Below are positions 21,733 to 33,640 of a DNA stretch of 64,000 bases, in pieces. The position numbers were made by a program, and so were the translations under genes. The notes under the pieces are model-generated. The model saw only the letters and a list, made by a program, of their open reading frames with translations. It was not told the DNA's origin and did not search any database. The stretch is from Sequoia sempervirens (lineage: Eukaryota > Streptophyta > Pinopsida > Cupressales > Cupressaceae), in contig VDFB02018455.1 in NCBI GenBank assembly GCA_007258455.2, positions 1 through 64,000 on the forward strand, written 5' to 3'. Position 1 is the first letter of the stretch. Each line of letters begins with the position of its first letter.

Positions 21733-23925
21733 AGATATAATAAATCACAATAAATCCATTTGAACTCAATAAGGAGGAAACCATGGAACATCAATCCTTT
21801 GAAAATGTAGCACCAATTTCCCCATTCATTTGTTGCACAAAACATGACACAAGGATTTACAACTCCATCACAAGGGTTAAATCAAACATCCACTCCTAGT
21901 CTTGCAACTAGTATTACTAAGGAATTTGGTCTAACTCTTCCATTTGAGAGTAGCACACTTGTGGGTACCCTCAATACCAATCCCCCATCTCAAACCATCA
22001 CTTGGACACTTACCTTTGGTGCTCATCCCATTCTAGAAGATCCCATACAATCATATAAACCCCTTGAACTTAATTACTCCACAATGACCTCCACATATCG
22101 AGGACACCCCTCTTCATCCATACTCATGAGTACCACAAGTGTGCCCACCATCGCCCAAAGTAGTGTGGACCAAGTGTCTCAAAATAGCACATAGGGACTT
22201 GTCAATACCATACCACAGATTCAATCCTTAACACAAATAGGGACACCTTTACCCAATCCTCCAATTGGTTCATCCATACCATTGGTTTCACAAAGCATAT
22301 CCACCCCATCCATTATCAACCCATCTCATAGCAATCCCTTGGTCATGAATCCTACCAATCTAGGTAATACCTTTTTTACATCTCTAGCACAAGGCAATCC
22401 TCAAGACATGGGACAAAGGAATCTTTTTAATAAATGGACTCAAGCTCCTAGTGTGTCATTTTCATCACAAAATCTAATGGCACCATCCTCATCATTCCCC
22501 ATGGTCCCCTTTACCATGTAAAATCAAATGGGACCTCAAACTTACATTCCTCCACCTCAATCCACCATCTTCCAAGGAATGTTAAACCAAGGGAATCCAC
22601 AACCTCTCATCAATAATCTACTACCCACTTAGAACATCAACACTCACAATCCATCTCAAACATCCCAACAACTACCTAATCCTACATTGAAAGTGCATGC
22701 CCTAGCTTTACAACAAGCACAAAAAAATTATCAACAAGTCATCCAACATCAGCAACAACAACAAGCATCCCTAGAAACACAAAAACATCAAGCAACCTTA
22801 GCAACACAACAAAAACAATAAAAATTAGCCTTAGCGACACAAAAAATAGCACAACAACACCAAAAATAGGCAACCTTAGCATCACATTAGCATTATCCCA
22901 TCAATGTAACATCAAGCTCATCAAGTAGCCTTAGCATCATAACATCAACATCAAACCCAACAAGTCCTCATGGCATAGTAGCAACAACAAGCCCAACAAA
23001 AAGCCTTAGCGGTGCAACAACAATAACAACAAGCCCTATTAGTGTAACAATAACAACTAGCAGCCTTACTAGCTCAGTAGCATGCCCAACAACACCATCA
23101 ACAACAACAACCAAGTTCCTACTATAATCCTCAACAGAACATCGTCAATGCAAACACATTAGGAACATATACATCAACACCTCAATCACCTTCACAAAAT
23201 ATTACACCACCATACACCCCATAGAACACATCATCATATCAAAATCCTGAATACAACTCATCCATCATCCCACCATATGTTCCTCCACCAAACCCACAAT
23301 ACGATCTAGCATCGCAATTTAAAGTGCTATCCCAAGAGATGTGGGAACTTTGAATGGGCAAGACAAAGAAGCCCCATACACAAAATTTATGTCCCTATCC
23401 ATTTGACCGAAACATCGTAATGGTACCATTCCCTCCTAGATTTGAAATCATAAAATTTGACAAATACAAAGGGAGAGGAAATCTTATGGATCATGTCAAA
23501 GAATTTAATGTCATGTGTATGGAGGTGTCCTACAATGATTCTTATTTAATGTGCCTCTTCCCTTGAAGTTTAACAGGTCTTGCCATGGATTGGTTTTCTC
23601 ACTTACCTCCCAACATCAAAAATTTCCAAGAAATTAGCGATAAATTCATCGATCACTTCTCCCTCAACCTTGACATGGACATAAGTCTAGAATAATTGTA
23701 CACTCTAGAAAAAACAAAGGAGAATCTTTTGCTAATTTCTTACAATAGTGGAGACAAAGGGCTAGTAAGAGCAACTAGCCTCTTCCCAATCAACAACAAG
23801 TGGGAATCATCATAGAAAATTTAGACCTCGATCAATATTTCCACTTGAAAATGCAGTGCATCACATCTTATGATGAGCTTTTCCCTAGAGCCCAAGTTTA
23901 TGAAAAAAATTCTTAAAGCTTCTAG
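21733..23925 (+). pseudogene. Element F gag, main part (gypsy-type gag domain)
   Basis: This is the structural capsid protein frame of an old gypsy-type element, broken by many stops. The first part (21844-22520) is Thr/Ser/Pro-rich. The middle (22680-23120) is a Gln-rich stretch built of CAA/CAG codons, in which many codons now read TAA or TAG. The last part (about 23420-23900) shows the retrotransposon gag pattern: FPPRFEIIKFDKYKG, DHVKEF, then GLAMDWFSHLPPNI, then FANFL...WR, then F.LKM.CITSYDELF. It is the continuation of 9887-9998 after removal of R. No protease or pol of F is seen; the frame ends at the E insertion and unrelated sequence follows at 40899, so F was truncated before E landed. 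Confidence 0.8.
23921..23925. repeat. Target-site duplication of element E, left copy (TCTAG)
   Basis: TCTAG directly precedes the TGTTAAAC terminus of E and recurs at 40894-40898 after GCAACA. Confidence 0.85.
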
Positions 23926-25422
23926 TGTTAAACAAGCATGGGACAACTGAGAGGGGGGGTGAATCACTTGTCACACAATTCAAACTTAAAACTTCAACAC
24001 TTATTAATTCCACAACCACACTGTTATGTTATTAAGTAAGAGCATGAAACGCAAATAACAAAAAGTAAATTAACACATTGAACACCATATTTTTATGTGG
24101 AAAACCCAATGAGGGAAAAACCACGGTGAGGGTTAACTCACAATATAAAATATTATAAACTAAAGGCTCACTTCCTAGAAGAGGACTTACTGTCCAAGTA
24201 CAAAGGCTCACTGCCTACAGAAAGGACTCACTGTCCAACAGGGAGGCTCACTGTCTATAGATACAAAAGAGAACAAAAAGAACCACCACAATAATTAATG
24301 CACATTCGCAGGATTTTAGAAACCCTTATCTCATTGCCTTCAACACAATGAAGAATTTTTATCACAACTCACACACACACACTTTTGATCTTATGATTTG
24401 TGGCTCACTTTCATCACTTTGCATCACACAATCATACATCTCTTCACAATTCGACTTGCTTTTATATCATACTCAACCTTAGAAACTTTCTCCAAGGTCG
24501 ACCACAAAAACCTCATTTCACAAATTCAAAAGAGGTTAGAAAATTGAAATTCCTATAGTGGAAAGGAATAAGAGTGGACCAATAAAAACATTTTTCAAGA
24601 TAATATCTTGAAACAACCACACACTTTCTTAATTAAATTTTATTCTTTGAATGAAGTGTAAACACGAGATCAACCAAACCTAATGAAAACAAAAATACGC
24701 ATTGATGTACATGATTCCCAATTAGAAGATCGCACGAGAACTCCACAACACACTTCATTAAGAACAAGAATACACCTTAGAATCTTCTAGATACATTTGT
24801 TACAAATGCAACATAGTTCAATCACAGAACACCTTTCACCAGTCCACCCAGACTGTATAAACTCATACTGAATTATTGAAACATGACTTTTGGATCACCA
24901 ATCTTCAAACCTCTTTTCCAAAGCATATAAAAGACCTTCACAAGACATATCCCAGATCCACAAGATCTGAAATGAAATAGCAAAGAACTACAGAGAAAAA
25001 CTATTTCTCCCAATCCATAGAAGATCAACTCAACCAGAATAGTTCACATACTGATGAACATAACTTTCATACACCATCACACCAGAAGCTAAAACTTAGA
25101 ATATATCATCATGAGATTGAATTATTAACAAACCTTCAAATTTGTACAAACATAGGATCAATACAAATGAAGTGCATAGCACATACCAAAGCACATTCTG
25201 AACACTTTCATCATTCTGACTTCTCTTTATTTAATTTTCTCAAAAGCTCTTGGAAACTTATCAAACCAACACATCTGCAACACTATAAAGATAGCTCCAT
25301 GTACTCACAACATCTCAACAAGCATCTCAACTATACATGTACAATATGCAACATACTAAACTGTGTTGACATCAATGAAAACATTAATGACAACACCACC
25401 AACCTTGCTCATACCTGCAACA
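23926..25422 (-). repeat. 3' LTR of element E
   Basis: It is 1497 bp and on minus runs from TGTTGCAGG to TTTAACA. It aligns with 39393-40893, including the GACAACTGAGAGGGGGG block at about 23942-23958. Compared with the other copy it holds an extra segment after 24908 ('TCTTTTCCAAAGCATATAAAAG') and lacks another one near 25290. Confidence 0.92.
24162..24260. repeat. Short tandem repeats in E 3' LTR (GGCTCACTGCCTA / GGACTCACTGTCCA)
   Basis: Alternating 'AAAGGCTCACTGCCTA' and 'AGGACTCACTGTCCAA' units of about 20-30 bp, five in total. The matching array in the 5' LTR (39614-39726) has one additional GGCTCACT unit. Confidence 0.85.
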
Positions 25423-25434
25423 ATCTCCCCCTTT
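25423..25434 (-). other. Polypurine tract of element E
   Basis: On minus it reads AAAGGGGGAGAT directly before the TGTTGC start of the 3' LTR. It is the plus-strand primer and confirms the minus orientation. Confidence 0.88.
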
Positions 25435-25802
25435 GTCATTGATGACAACACATGATGTGAAAAACCATGAAAGACAAAAAATTTACACCATATCTCGGAA
25501 GAATACCTTCTCTTCTTTTGCAATTTTTTTTCACATGAATTTTCTCTCCCTCTTTAACATCAATGGAAAAGATCAACAACATTGATTACTCTCCCTTAGG
25601 AGTACACTCATACTACAACAATGAAAAACCACTTCTACTCCCCCTATGGAGTAGACCCATTTATCAGTCTAGATAAATGAAGAAACTATGAATTCACTCG
25701 GTTGATGCACCCTCATGTGCACCTATTTAGGAGGGCCAATGACCCCCAACATCTACCTAAGATGCTCAAAAGTATCCTTCAGAAGAGCCTTGGTAAATAT
25801 GT
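25435..25802 (-). other. Element E sequence between RNase H and polypurine tract
   Basis: The end of the polyprotein and a short untranslated stretch. On minus 'GAAAAACATTTTGTAGAC' at about 25795-25815 still belongs to the coding end, and the rest has no domain. Confidence 0.6.
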
Positions 25803-27569
25803 CTACAAAATGTTCCTTTTTGTCACATACTCCAATTTGACCTCATTCTTCAACACTTTTTCTCTCAGGAAATGATACTTGATAGATATATGTTTTGTTC
25901 TTGAATGCATAATTGGGTTCTTTGAAATGTTAATTGCACTTGTGTTGTCATAGAAAATAGAAATAGGCTCATCACATACCACACCAATCTCCTTCATTGT
26001 TTGCTTCATCCATAAAACCTGTGTGCAATAGGATGTTGCAACAATATATTCTACCTCTGTAGTGGATAGAGAAACAGAGTCTTGCTTCTTACTCAACCAT
26101 GAAACCAATCTTCTGCCAAGAAAGAAAGAACCACCACTAGTACTCTTTTGGTCATCTACACATTTGGCCCAATTGACATCTATGTAAGCACTCAAGGTAG
26201 AATCATCACTCTTAGGATACCATAGTTCATAATCCAGTGTACCTTTCAAGTATCTAAATATCCTCTTTATAGCTACAGCATGTGCCTCTTTAGGATCTTC
26301 TTGGAATCTAGTAACTAAACACACTACATGCATAATGTATGATATGGTAGAAGGTAAAACAATCCACCAAGTATAGATCTTTGCTCTAATCAGTCTTAGC
26401 AGATTAATCACCCTTGCTCTGATTACATCTGATTATCATAGGAGTACAAATAGGTTTGGAATCATCCATCCCAAACTTCTTCAATAGTTCTTTTATATAC
26501 TTAGATTGTTAAATGAATATCCCTTTATTAGTTTGATTCACTTGTAGACCAAGAAAGAAATTCAGTTCACTGATCATACACATCTCAAATTCTTTTTGCA
26601 TCTCTTCAACAAACTTCTTACACATGCCTTCATTTCCACCAAAGATGATATCATCAAATTAAACAACTACTATCAACATCTTGTTACCTTGCACTTTGAA
26701 GTAAAGATTGTTCTCAGCAAAACCTTTGTTGAATCCTTGTTTTGTCATATATCTATCCAGTCTTGCATGTCAAGCTAGCTGGGAGCTTGCTTTTGCCCAT
26801 ACAATGCTTTCTTCAACTTACAAACCATGTCTAGTTTGTCAGACAACTGAAACCCTTCAGGTTGCTCCATGTACACTTCTTCCTCCAACTCTCCATTCAA
26901 AAATGTTGATTTAACATCCATTTGATACACTTTGAAGTTCTTGTTGGCAAAAAAAGCCAAAAACATCTTAATAGCTTCCATTCTAGCCATAGGGGAAAAT
27001 GTCTCTTCAAAATCTATACCTTCAACTTGTGAATATCATTTGCATACCAGTATTGTCTTATTCCTTATGACTTCTCCATTTTCATTTAGCTTACTTTGGA
27101 ACACCCATTTCAAACCAATCACATTTTTATTCATAGGCCTAGGGACTAGTTCCCATGTTTGATTCTTTTCTATCTGCTACAATTCTTCTTTCATAGCCTT
27201 CATCCAACTCTCATCTTCACATGATTCACTTATAGACTTAGGTTCAATTTTAGAAAGAAAGCACAAATTTACCTCAGCTGCAACTCTGCTTCTAGTCTTC
27301 ACACCTTCACTTTTATCTCCAATTATTTGATCCTCTGGATGATTCTTCTATATATACTTAGGAGTTTAGACAACAGGTTTTGACTCATTCTCTTCTTCTC
27401 TTTCTTCTTACACTTGTTCTTCTTTCTCTTCTTCTTCATTCTCCTCATTTTCCTTAGGTACATGTCCACAGATAGGGTCATCAGATTCAACTTCACTTAT
27501 CTCAATAGGTCTACGTATGTCTTCATCAAATTTCACATTAGCACTTTCAATGATCTTTCTCAGCCTTTT
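25803..27569 (-). pseudogene. Copia reverse transcriptase and RNase H of element E
   Basis: On minus, the N-terminal RT part is open at 26990-26775: [24 protein letters not shown], then [10 protein letters not shown], both copia hallmarks. Upstream lie WELVPRPMN (about 27150) and a Glu-rich linker (27490-27400). The catalytic YVDD is lost: the site at about 26657-26672 reads stop-Phe-Asp-Asp. The RNase H part (26411-25803) is open for 202 codons and shows KRIFRYLKGT, DVNWAKC (first Asp-Ala-Asp-Trp motif with Asp to Asn), DDQKSTSGGSFFLG, STTEVEYI and YDNTSAI, then HSRTKHISIKYHFLRE. The frame enters at 27569 directly from the sequence beyond element A, whose insertion splits a codon run without other loss. 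Confidence 0.9.
27565..27569. repeat. Target-site duplication of element A, left copy (CTTTT)
   Basis: CTTTT precedes TGTAATGCCCC and recurs at 37808-37812. The E polyprotein frame is continuous across the site when A and one copy are left out. Confidence 0.92.
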
Positions 27570-28789
27570 TGTAATGCCCCGTCGTGCGAACCCCAAAGGA
27601 CAACTAAAACAACAATTACCGTACATTTAAAAAAAAAAAGTAAATCTAAACATACATGAGATGCACATTAATTCATGAGTCATGAAACTTAATTAAACAA
27701 ATCAATTAACACTTACGTCCCTTGGGGTACACAAGGAGTCATTATGAAACTTAAATCCATACAACAATGATAGAGAAAGAAAGCCAAAGATATAATCCAT
27801 AACAAAGTAAACATTTACAAATGTAACACATACATGACAAATCATTAATAAGAAACCATCCACATTCGCATATACAACTACATGATTAACTTAAAACCTA
27901 TAATGATAAAATTTCTATCATCATATAAACTCAAGGGACATATTTCTCCAAATACAACATATTGAAAACAATTGCCATGGATTGAAACACCCATAAGGTT
28001 TATCAAGGATAAAATAATACAATACATACATTACATTTCATTACAATTTTCAAGGGTTACAAAGATACAAAGCATTCCACAATATGAATGGAAACCATAT
28101 AATAAGATAGCATGATACAACTAAGAAGATGAGTACAAAGTAGCATAATTGGCTCCAAGTGAGATACAACTATGGAATCACTACAAGTGGCACAAATATG
28201 CACCTTTCAATCCTCAACTAGGGACCCAATGAGGTGCTTAGCATGTTCCACCTAACCATGTGGGTCAGAAGACCCACCCCCCATGCTAAGGAGCAGACAA
28301 GAAATAATCCTTGACCATTGTAGTGCCCTTCATTTGCGGTTGTCATTGATGTCAAGTAAGTTGTTGTTGGTAATATCATGTCGATGTGGTGATTTTATTA
28401 TTTAATTTAATTTTAAAGTTATGAAATAACATTAATAATATGCTGGGATTTGATTAATAAAGTTAATTTAATTATAGGGTTACTTGTTTTATTTGGAATT
28501 AAATAAAGAATTAGATTCAATAATAAGCATTAATTGAATTATCCTTGGCAGTTAGTTATTTAAAGTAATTGGATTAGATAAGGAAAGATAATTATCATTT
28601 AATGATTAAATTCAATTAATAAATTTAAAAGTGAGAAAATATTAAAAAGGATTAAATATTAAAATTGTACTTAAGTTTAAATAAATTAAGGTAAAAATAT
28701 TTATTCAAAATAAATATATGCTATTGTAACTAAAAGAAAGATTAAATTATTAAATATTTGGTTCATATATTAAAGAGTCAATTATAAAA

Positions 28790-28804
28790 ATTATAAATAA
28801 GGGA
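28790..28804 (+). promoter_or_regulatory. Possible TATA box of element B
   Basis: TATAAATAAGGG occurs about 475 bp from the TGTAGTG terminus, in AT-rich surroundings, and a more mixed sequence follows. It suits an LTR promoter reading rightwards. There is no direct proof. Confidence 0.4.
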
Positions 28805-28879
28805 AGTGGCTAGCATTCAATCATAACTATTGGAAGTTGAACGGTTTCTCGTTGGGAGTGGAAAAGACTCCGTGAAACA

Positions 28880-31560
28880 AATTATTAAATAAGAATTATT
28901 CTGGAGAAAGGGGGGTTATGATATTTTGATCCTTAGCTTTTGAATATGAATCTGGTCTACAAGAAAAAAAAATTTGGTACAATAATGACATTTCTTTGAT
29001 CGAATCAAAATGGGGATTGTGTGTTCGAAGGGTTGCTCCTTCTGTCATGGGTTATTCGGCACAAGGTTTTCGTTCCAGACAACATTGATTTACAACGCCC
29101 ATTGAAATTTCCTGTCAATGCTCTCTGGACAAGAGTACAATCTTCTTCCCCCTTTCTATACTTTTGATATGTTGTGTGCGAATTGTAAATCATCCTGAAG
29201 ATTCAAATTTCATGTGGTGCTGGGGTTTTGATTTAAGTTTTTACGATGTGGTTTTCAATTTATAATCATATGCGGTGGTTTCAATCTATATTCATATTTT
29301 ATGTGAACGATTATAAAGAGTTAGTTACGTATAGCAGTGCGGAGGTTTGTATCTTTTGCATTAGATTGTTGATATAGCATCGTGGCATTCAACCTTTCTT
29401 GTATCTGCTCAAGTTTTGGGATCATTTCCCCATTCTGTGCGATTATACAACTCATAACCTTCCCTTGTTTTCCATGGGTTATTTATGTGTCTCCTCTGGT
29501 TCTGATCAGCTCCGTTTCCTTGCTAACTAAAAATTGGGATGGCATTCTATAGTTAGATTTTTTCCTTGGGTTGACGGTTATGGTTTTCACCTCAACTTCA
29601 CTGGCCTTTTCATTGTGTCCTTTCAAGATTCTCATACCTTAATTTGTTTTCTTTTTCCTTTTCTTTTGTTGTTGCTTCAATCTTTATCTCTTGGAAACCC
29701 CATCTCTACTAGTGGTGTTCGACCCTCTTGGTACCATATGCATGTAAATTCACACTCTAGGAATTACCAGCTATTAGAATCATCATTATTACTCATTTAA
29801 TGCCATCGTTTATTCTCCCTTATAAATGGTAATCGATCAAGAGGTGTGAGAAGACATTAGATTATTTGATAAAAATTTTGGTTATAGCTGTAGATATCCT
29901 TTTGTTGTGGCAGTAAAAGTTGTACTCTGTAACGTAGTATGATATTCATTTCTGCTCTCTCTGCATCCTTTTGTGGTATATCCCTTTCCCAAGAAGTGTA
30001 TCCTTGTGTTTTGATTCTCTGCATACTATAAAATTCAATTTTCAATTCAACAGATGTACCCAATGCTGGTTATTGAGGCTTGAGCTGCGATTTCAGGTCC
30101 AAGGCATTCGACGTTATATATTTCATAGTGCTTATGCCTGAAATTTGTTGCTTGCTTGCTCTTATCCCTTTGTATATTCTCTAAACGAATCCATTGCCAT
30201 GGTTTGGTTTAATCCTCTATTTCCTTTCGCAACCTGTGGCAGCAGCGGTACTTTAGGGTGCTTGAGTCAAATAAACTCCCCAGTTCTTTTGGAACCTCTC
30301 TCTAAAATATAAAATGTTGTAGAGGCTTAAATAATCTCTCTGATTGTATCGTCAACCTGTCTCAGCTACGACTCTTGAACAATAATAGAAAATTTTAAAG
30401 GTTTAAATAACCTGCTTGATCACTCTGACAATCTAACATAGTTGCAGCACTGGAAAATAAATATTGTCAAAATACTAACATAATAAAAGAGCTCTCCATT
30501 GATCGTGGTGAAGTTTAATTTTCAACTTCAAACTTGAGCATGTCTCTGGAAACTCACCAGCAATAGAAATGTTGTACATTAATTCTCTACCTCTTAAGTT
30601 TTGTATTTGCACCTCACCTATCTCTTTATCTTCTATCTTGTGAATAACACGTGAAGATTTGATAATAATGCAGTAGATGGTGATATTTCTAATTCCAATA
30701 GTCACTTTCTAATATACTTGGCAACCTGTCACGGCATCTAGAGTTGAGACATTGTACAGAATTAAATAGTTTCCCTAAAACCATTGGCAACCCATCCCAG
30801 CTTTAGCTTTTAGATGGTAAATTAAATAATTTCTCTGGTTTCATTGGTAACTTGTCACAGTGGCGCACAATTCTATTATGCAAGCCTATTCTTGAAACTG
30901 TTTCATTTCTCATCATCAATATTCTTCTCTAAAATATCAAAGCTGTAAATTGATGGAAATGGTTCACATCTCTCAAAACAATTTCTCTTGCAACAAACAT
31001 GGAAAGGAGTTGAGCGGCGGTTTACATTTGATAGTTCTTTGGTTTCCCATGCTTGGATTTTCAGTTCATGTGCTTCTCTTTTTACATTTCTTCCAGCATG
31101 GCTGCAACTGCAAAATCTGGTAAATGAACTTCATCCTTAATGCCTGGATGTATGTCCATACCCTGTTCCATACCTCCCAATTCTGGGCCCAGGCAATGAG
31201 GATGCTGATAAAGATTATAAAATCTGGCTTTATACCCACCAATTGCTCTGTGCTTGAAAGTCTTTAAAGCCATTTTAGTAATCCATGAAATCTGTATTTA
31301 TCAGTTTCTTTTGAAGCCATTTTACTAAATCCATTTAGTGCATATCCTGCAACCACAGTATTTCATGAGGTCACATTTCTTAGAGGCATTATGTTCCCTC
31401 ATTTTGCATACATGTCTCCCAGTGTATTTGCTACGTTTATCAACTATAACCTCTAGCAAGTTTTTCGCCCCTCCAATCTCCTCCTCGCTAGTAAAAATCT
31501 TTCACTTCTCCAATTTGGTGTAACTGCAGCCTGGAAATAAGGTTTTGGATGGTGTTTTTA
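28880..31560. other. Extra, non-coding segment of element B
   Basis: About 2.6 kb without an equivalent in element A. The base composition is more balanced than in the flanks (many TTTC/CTTT words), with no credible protein on either strand. The phrase 'AACCTGTC(A/T)CAG' recurs at about 30353, 30723 and 30851. It may be a further insertion, a captured fragment, or sequence that A has lost. Confidence 0.4.
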
Positions 31561-33499
31561 GGGTATGTTTATTAAAATGAAAATTACAGCCAAGATTACT
31601 TTATTTTATTTTTATTTTTTTTAAAGTCATTTTTATTTAAATTATTAACCATCTCTCATAAAAAGGAAATTGATCATAATTAGCAATTGGTTTATGATTT
31701 TATTGTTTTGGGTACTTTCATTGTTTGGTTTATTTCAGAATAGTCAATGTAGAGATGAATGCATGAAAATCTATAATTAATTAATGTGATCTTAAAACAA
31801 ATTTAAGTATCATAGGATCTCTTAGTTAAATTATTATTGTCTATTTTTTTTTTCCACCTTAGATAACAATTAGTAAACTGTCGTTATTGAGTGAATTTCA
31901 CTTTACAATATCTCTTGTTAAATTTTGTGAAACCTAACAAAATAGTAGTTGTTTACTTGTACATCGATCCATCCCTTATTCTATAAGATCCACAAAAGCC
32001 TAAGAAGTTAGTGAACCGTTTCAAAAATGTTTTGCATATAAGTTGCTCTTAGGTCAAGCTTATGTCCATAAAAAAAAAAAATTATATAAAGTTATCTTAC
32101 ATTAGGGTTAAAAGATTAAAGAGATACATGGGGATAATTTAAGGGTATAAATAGATAAAATAATTTTTCATCAATAAACTATATTTAGGAATACATAAAT
32201 TTAACTTTGAGAATCTCATTGGAACCGTTTTTGTATTAATGTTAATATGAGTGTTTATCTTATTACATCATTAATCCTTCTACAAAATAACGATAATATC
32301 ATTAAGGTTAGTAATGAAAATAGTATCACTAAATTGATAGTAATTTCATGATGGTTAACTTTGTTAATGTTTTAAGAGTCTCAAGTTAACATAGTATTTA
32401 GAGACATAACACAGGTATAGGTGTATAAACGAATGTAAGTAAGGAACTATTTATCGCATTGGAAGTCAAGTTATTCTAGAACAAATATTATTCTAGTTAT
32501 TTACGTTTATGGGCAGGCTTATATAGAGATGTATTTATAAATCTACTGGATATGTATTAAATGGGTATTATTTGTTTTAACCTAATTAAATTGATTTACT
32601 TCAACTCGAATCATTAGCAAGGTGTGATCTAGTTTAGAATCTCTTGTTTGAATTATGGAGTAAATGGGAATTAAAAGCTTTGATAGATAAAAGAAGTTGG
32701 GTATTATTTAGAAAATTGAGGTCTCCCGTGGAATGCCTAGTTGGTGGCTTTTAGATGTTGAGTGATTTTTGTTGAATTAAAGGTTGATTTTCTTCTATGA
32801 TTCCCTTTTGAGGTGACACCATTGTTGGTATGTGGATTGTATTTGTGTTAGGGTTGATTGATTTGTGGATGGGTCTTGATGAATCTTCTTTTTTGTGGCT
32901 TTTCTAAGTTAATCTCATATTTGAGGGAAATTTTATTCTAGTGTTGGAATTATTGGGAAAAAAAACTTGTATTGCTTCATTTTACCTTTAGTTGTGGGTC
33001 TTCATTCTTTTTGTCTTCCAAAGGCTTGAGATGATTGTTAGTTGATGTTCTCTCTTTATGTGCCCTTGATGTGGCAAGTGTTTTGGTTTCATGATTTTGT
33101 AAGGGTTGTACGAGAATCATTGAGATTTTGATTATGCATTTATAGCGAGATGGGTAATGCCTCGCATGCTTTTATGTTGTGATTCTTTGTTCAAATTATG
33201 ATGGTACAACCCTTGGTTGCTTTTGGTTTGATGATGTTGGGTCTCTAGGGAGAGTGGCTCTAAGTGGGTGGTCGGTGCACAAAGGGGCGCCAGGATAGCC
33301 CTTGTTAGAGTGAATTTAATAAGTGATAATTTAAATAATTAGCTAGGGGATGGGTAGAATCACATTAAAAAGATAATTGATGCCTCATCCGCCTTTTAGT
33401 GCTATCACAGGCTAAAGGAGATTGAGAAGGCCGTGGTTGGCAAGATTGTTGCCTTGTCTTCATGAAAGGTTAACGGTTCCGCATGAGCAACCCTATGGG

Positions 33500-33640
33500 G
33501 CGATTCCTTGAGATAGGTAGCCTGGATAACCATAGATGGAGGTGGCTCCTAGTGATTGGTTGTCTGGATAATCCATCAGTAGATGGAGGCAGCACCTTGC
33601 AATAGGTGGTCTAGAGAATCCATGTTAAGCCATGTGATGA
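33500..33640. repeat. Tandem repeat of about 48 bp in element B
   Basis: Three imperfect units of the form 'CCTTGAGATAGGTAGCCTGGATAACC...GATGGAGG' follow each other. Element A has two such units (about 35082-35155) and C has two (about 53910-53985). Confidence 0.75.
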
